Below are positions 61,587-64,000 of a stretch of 64,000 nt of DNA, piece after piece (the first letter of the stretch is position 1; every line of letters starts with the position of its first letter). The notes beneath the pieces are model-generated. The model was not told where the DNA came from and made no database searches. It worked only from the letters and a program-made list of their open reading frames with translations. The translations under genes were made by a program, and so were the position numbers. The stretch comes from CAVUCH01 sp963697705. Lineage in GTDB: Bacteria > Acidobacteriota > Vicinamibacteria > Vicinamibacterales > JAENWD01. The stretch is from positions 1,178,001-1,242,000 of the forward strand of contig CAVOPA010000017.1 in assembly GCA_963697705.1 (NCBI GenBank), in the 5' to 3' direction.

Positions 61587-62786
61587 ATGCGACCGATTCC
61601 ACGCCTCCACATGTCGCCGCGCTCGTACGTCGTGTTCTCGTTCTGCCTCTTCGCCGCGTCAGCCGGATTCGCGCTGCAGCCTCGACCGTCTGCGGCCGCG
61701 GCAAAGCCCGCGACCGGTGATGGGCAGGCCATCTTTCGCTACGACACCTTCGGTGACGAGCAGCTCTGGACCGACCGGCTGCAGATGCACGAGGTCATCC
61801 AGACGGCGGTCAGTCCTGTCGTTGCCTTGAGTGTCGGTCTGAACGTCGACAGCGAGGCGCTGCCGCCAGGCTTCCTCGCCAGCCACGATCTGAACGATCC
61901 AGCCACGACGGTCGAGCTCATTCGGCTGAACGCCGTCATCGGCGTCAAGGGCCAGGTCGATGCCGGCTCGCTCACGTCGGTCGGCATCACGTGCGCCCTG
62001 TGCCACTCCCGTGCCGACGATTCCGTGATGCCCGGCATCGGCCGCCGGCTCGACGGGTGGGCGAACAGCCGGCTCAACCCGGGCGCGATCATCGCGCTGT
62101 CGCCGGCGCTCGACGATGCGCAGAAGGCGGTTTACAACTCGTGGGGGCCCGGCCGGTACGATCCGCGGTTCAACATCGACGGCATCAACGGGCCCGTCGT
62201 GATTCCGCCAGCATTCGGGCTCAAGGACGTGGGCTTCGAGACCTACACCGCAGATGGCCCCGTGTCGTACTGGAACAACTACGTCGCGGTGACGCAGATG
62301 GGCGGGCACGGCAGCTTCAGCGATCCCCGCCTCGGCATCAACATCGTGCAGACGCCGGACCTGGTCACGCCGAAGCTGCCGGCGCTCGTCCAGTACGAGT
62401 TCAGCCTGAAAACACCGCCGCCTGCGCCCGGCAGCTTCGATCTGCAGGCGGCGCGGCGCGGCTACGGCGTCTTTCGCGGGCCGGGCAGGTGCGCGCAGTG
62501 CCACACGCCGCCCACCTACACCGACGTGCTCGGGCACGGGCGTAACGACGGCCCGGTGCTGCACGAACCATCGGAGACCGGCATGGACCCGTTGTATGCG
62601 AGCCGTAGCGCCACGGGCCTCTACCGCACGACGCCGCTGCGGGCCCTCGTCACGCATGCACCGTACTTCCACGACGGAAGCGCGCCCGACCTCGGTGCCG
62701 TGGTCGATCACTACGTGCGGGTGCTGGGGCTGTCGTTGTCCGAGCGTCAGAAGGGTGATCTCGTCGAGTTCCTGAAGTCGCTGTGA
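61587..62786 (+). CDS. MauG-like dihaem c-type cytochrome
   Basis: A 399-residue exported protein from ATG 61587. Two CxxCH haem motifs: C136-A-L-C139-H140 and C302-A-Q-C305-H306. The C-terminus has the MauG/cytochrome-c-peroxidase pattern TPLRALVTHAPYFHDGSAPD, LGAVVDHYVRVLGLSLSERQ. Such proteins reduce peroxide or carry out protein radical oxidation in the periplasm. N-terminal hydrophobic helix (PRSYVVFSFCLFAASAGFAL) directs export. Ribosome site GAAAGGG lies about 7 bp before ATG. It has no partner in the window. Confidence 0.92.
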   Translation: MRPIPRLHMSPRSYVVFSFCLFAASAGFALQPRPSAAAAKPATGDGQAIFRYDTFGDEQLWTDRLQMHEVIQTAVSPVVALSVGLNVDSEALPPGFLASHDLNDPATTVELIRLNAVIGVKGQVDAGSLTSVGITCALCHSRADDSVMPGIGRRLDGWANSRLNPGAIIALSPALDDAQKAVYNSWGPGRYDPRFNIDGINGPVVIPPAFGLKDVGFETYTADGPVSYWNNYVAVTQMGGHGSFSDPRLGINIVQTPDLVTPKLPALVQYEFSLKTPPPAPGSFDLQAARRGYGVFRGPGRCAQCHTPPTYTDVLGHGRNDGPVLHEPSETGMDPLYASRSATGLYRTTPLRALVTHAPYFHDGSAPDLGAVVDHYVRVLGLSLSERQKGDLVEFLKSL

Positions 62787-62927
62787 TTCTCGCAGGCGGT
62801 GAGCAGGCCGGTTGTGGCGGTGATACGACCGGCCTGCCCCGCGCGGCGGTGCGCCGCTGCGAGTGTGACGGCTCCCGGTTGGACCGGGGGCGGAGCCCTG
62901 CTGCGGCATCTGGGGACGGACACCGGC

Positions 62928-63027
62928 TGCCATTGAGGCGGCGCGCGGATCACGGCCCGCCTGAAGGCGGGCACTACTGCCATTGAGGCGGCGCGCGGAT
63001 TACGGCCCGCCTGAAGGCGGGCACTAC
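62928..63027. repeat. Tandem 50-bp duplication carrying REP-like palindromes
   Basis: Two adjacent 50-bp units (62928-62977 and 62978-63027) are identical except for one C/T. Each starts TGCCATTGAGGCGGCGCGCG and ends with GCCCGCCTGAAGGCGGGC plus ACTAC. Placed between the MauG-like gene and a gene remnant. The 62787-63099 stretch has no other feature. Confidence 0.9.
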
Positions 63028-63099
63028 ACGGATCCGCGCCGCGGGACACTACACGGATCGCCAGACGGCGGTTCGCCGAGCGGTCTGGAAGACGATACG

Positions 63100-63216
63100 T
63101 CCTCTCAATCCGCGGTCGGCGGTGTCATGGACCTCATCGTGTCGCCTGACGGCGCGGTCGCCTACCTGTATCGCGCAGACGCCAGCCAGTTGTACGTGAT
63201 CAAAGGGCTGAAGTAA
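63100..63216 (+). pseudogene. C-terminal fragment of a beta-propeller/YVTN-like gene
   Basis: The end of an open frame reads VMDLIVSPDGAVAYLYRADA, SQLYVIKGLK before a stop at 63216. This is the typical last blade of a propeller protein, but nothing upstream in frame is similar: the preceding sequence is the 50-bp repeat. It is therefore a short remnant. Possibly the rest of the gene was lost by recombination at the repeats. Confidence 0.5.
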
Positions 63217-63273
63217 TCGCGGTCGGGAAGCCGATGCACGTAGGACCCTGAGGGCTGAGGGCACGTCGCGTTC

Positions 63274-64000
63274 TCATTGCCGTGCCGATCCGTGAGAGGG
63301 CACGGACGCTCGCGACAAGACCGCACGGTCGGCCCACTCGGCAATCACCCGTGCCACCTGCGCTTCCTCACCCGTGTACATGTGGTCCGCGCGCTGGATG
63401 ATCGCCGTGTCTATCCGACTGGGTCCGGTCGACAGCCGTTTCCGCGATGAACGGACCGCCTCGAGATCGGCCTCGCCACCGATATCCCCGTTTGCTCCGA
63501 AGAACGCCAACAGAGGGCATCCGATCCGTGAGATCGCCGCGTCGTTGCCGGCTAGACCGAAGAAATCGAGGAACTCCCGCGGCGTGTTCGCCTGGTCGAG
63601 AAAATTCGCCGCGCTGATGAACGACGGGAACGACCGGTTTGGGAGACGAATCAGGTCGTCGCCGCGACCGTCTGCCACCAGGCGTGTCGCCTGACGCATC
63701 AGTTCCTCGTCTTTTTCGGGATGCAGTGGCTGAACGGCTCCGGAGGCCAGGATGACACCGGCGACTCGCGGGTCACGAGACGTGGCTTGGTACCTGACCA
63801 CCGGGGCCCAGCCGGCGCTGTGTCCTGCAAGCACCACTGTCGCGAATCCGCGCTGCTCCGCAAAACCGATCCACGCGGCGACGTCGCGGGTCTCCTCACT
63901 CGGAATCCCCCAATACCCGCCGCCGCGGACCCGCCGGCCCAAGCGATATCCCGCCACCGTGCCGATGTCGTGCATGCGGGTGTTGACCACGAACGTCGCG
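63274..64000 (-). CDS. Alpha/beta-hydrolase (5' end outside window)
   Basis: At least 242 residues are visible, and the frame runs through the window end, so the N-terminus is missing. Landmarks: FVVNTRMHDIG (strand before oxyanion region), VVLAGHSAGWAPVVRYQATS with the nucleophile Ser in GHSAG, CPLLAFFGANGDIGGEADLE with the acid position, and DHMYTGEEAQVARVIAEWAD near the C-terminus with the catalytic His. Likely a serine hydrolase of the alpha/beta fold, cytoplasmic by what is seen. Substrate unknown. Confidence 0.82.
   Translation of the reverse strand, partial: ATFVVNTRMHDIGTVAGYRLGRRVRGGGYWGIPSEETRDVAAWIGFAEQRGFATVVLAGHSAGWAPVVRYQATSRDPRVAGVILASGAVQPLHPEKDEELMRQATRLVADGRGDDLIRLPNRSFPSFISAANFLDQANTPREFLDFFGLAGNDAAISRIGCPLLAFFGANGDIGGEADLEAVRSSRKRLSTGPSRIDTAIIQRADHMYTGEEAQVARVIAEWADRAVLSRASVPSHGSARQ

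Overview
The window looks like chromosomal DNA of a GC-rich soil or marine Acidobacteriota, most probably a Vicinamibacteria-like lineage. The reasons are four very large ABC-type duplicated-permease genes of the acidobacterial ADOP type, three of them directly preceded by a PadR regulator, together with DUF1080 secreted proteins, DinB-like enzymes, an AmpG-type permease, a PEP-CTERM metalloprotease, TIR-WD40 proteins and many intergenic palindromes. No rRNA, tRNA, integrase, transposase, phage or CRISPR genes were recognised.

Layout. 0-5.5 kb: DUF1080 protein, a two-domain TIR protein, a membrane protein plus ECF sigma and zinc-finger anti-sigma operon, and a DinB protein. 5.5-10.7 kb: palindrome array, small ORF, decayed alpha-L-fucosidase, ADOP permease with its PadR. 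10.7-16.2 kb: response regulator converging on a MacA-MacB-permease-histidine kinase operon. 16.5-23 kb: frameshifted secreted gene, a GT4 glycosyltransferase translationally coupled to a glycogen-debranching-type enzyme, a second DUF1080 protein, a beta-propeller protein. 23-31 kb: MoaD-like/BNR pair, AmpG-type transporter, PEP-CTERM matrixin, methyltransferase, PadR-ADOP pair, Cys-rich repeat protein. 31-36 kb: sulfur-handling operon (two YeeE/YedE halves plus MBL-rhodanese), VOC and DinB proteins. 36-44 kb: PadR plus a broken ADOP gene, a broken hemerythrin/RIC gene beside a Crp/Fnr regulator, a fourth ADOP. 44-55 kb: acetamidase, RskA-like protein, an operon of an unrecognised kinase-like protein with an outer-membrane barrel, two PPK2 polyphosphate kinases flanking an ABC-2 exporter. 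55-64 kb: Tat-exported protein, catalase-like protein, DUF1259 protein, a large TIR-TM-WD40 protein, MauG-like dihaem protein, alpha/beta hydrolase cut by the window end.

The main signals beyond ordinary genes are: (1) a 562-residue exported or membrane-anchored protein with a D-x-K-x-x-N loop and a downstream D-V-G, resembling HipA/CotH-type atypical kinases, encoded 11 bp from an outer-membrane beta-barrel gene; (2) two inverted copies of a 130-bp element with imperfect terminal inverted repeats and two internal hairpins, one of which shows compensatory stem changes between copies; (3) a dispersed 18-bp palindrome with a TTCA loop, in about twenty copies and often in tandem; (4) several intergenic tracts whose sequences differ but whose period is always 7 bp.

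At least five genes (fucosidase, the 16.5 kb secreted gene, ADOP at 36.5 kb, RIC at 39.4 kb, acetamidase signal peptide) carry single-base frameshifts. Some may be real decay, but the pattern also fits uncorrected indels in the assembly, so pseudogene calls here should be treated cautiously.
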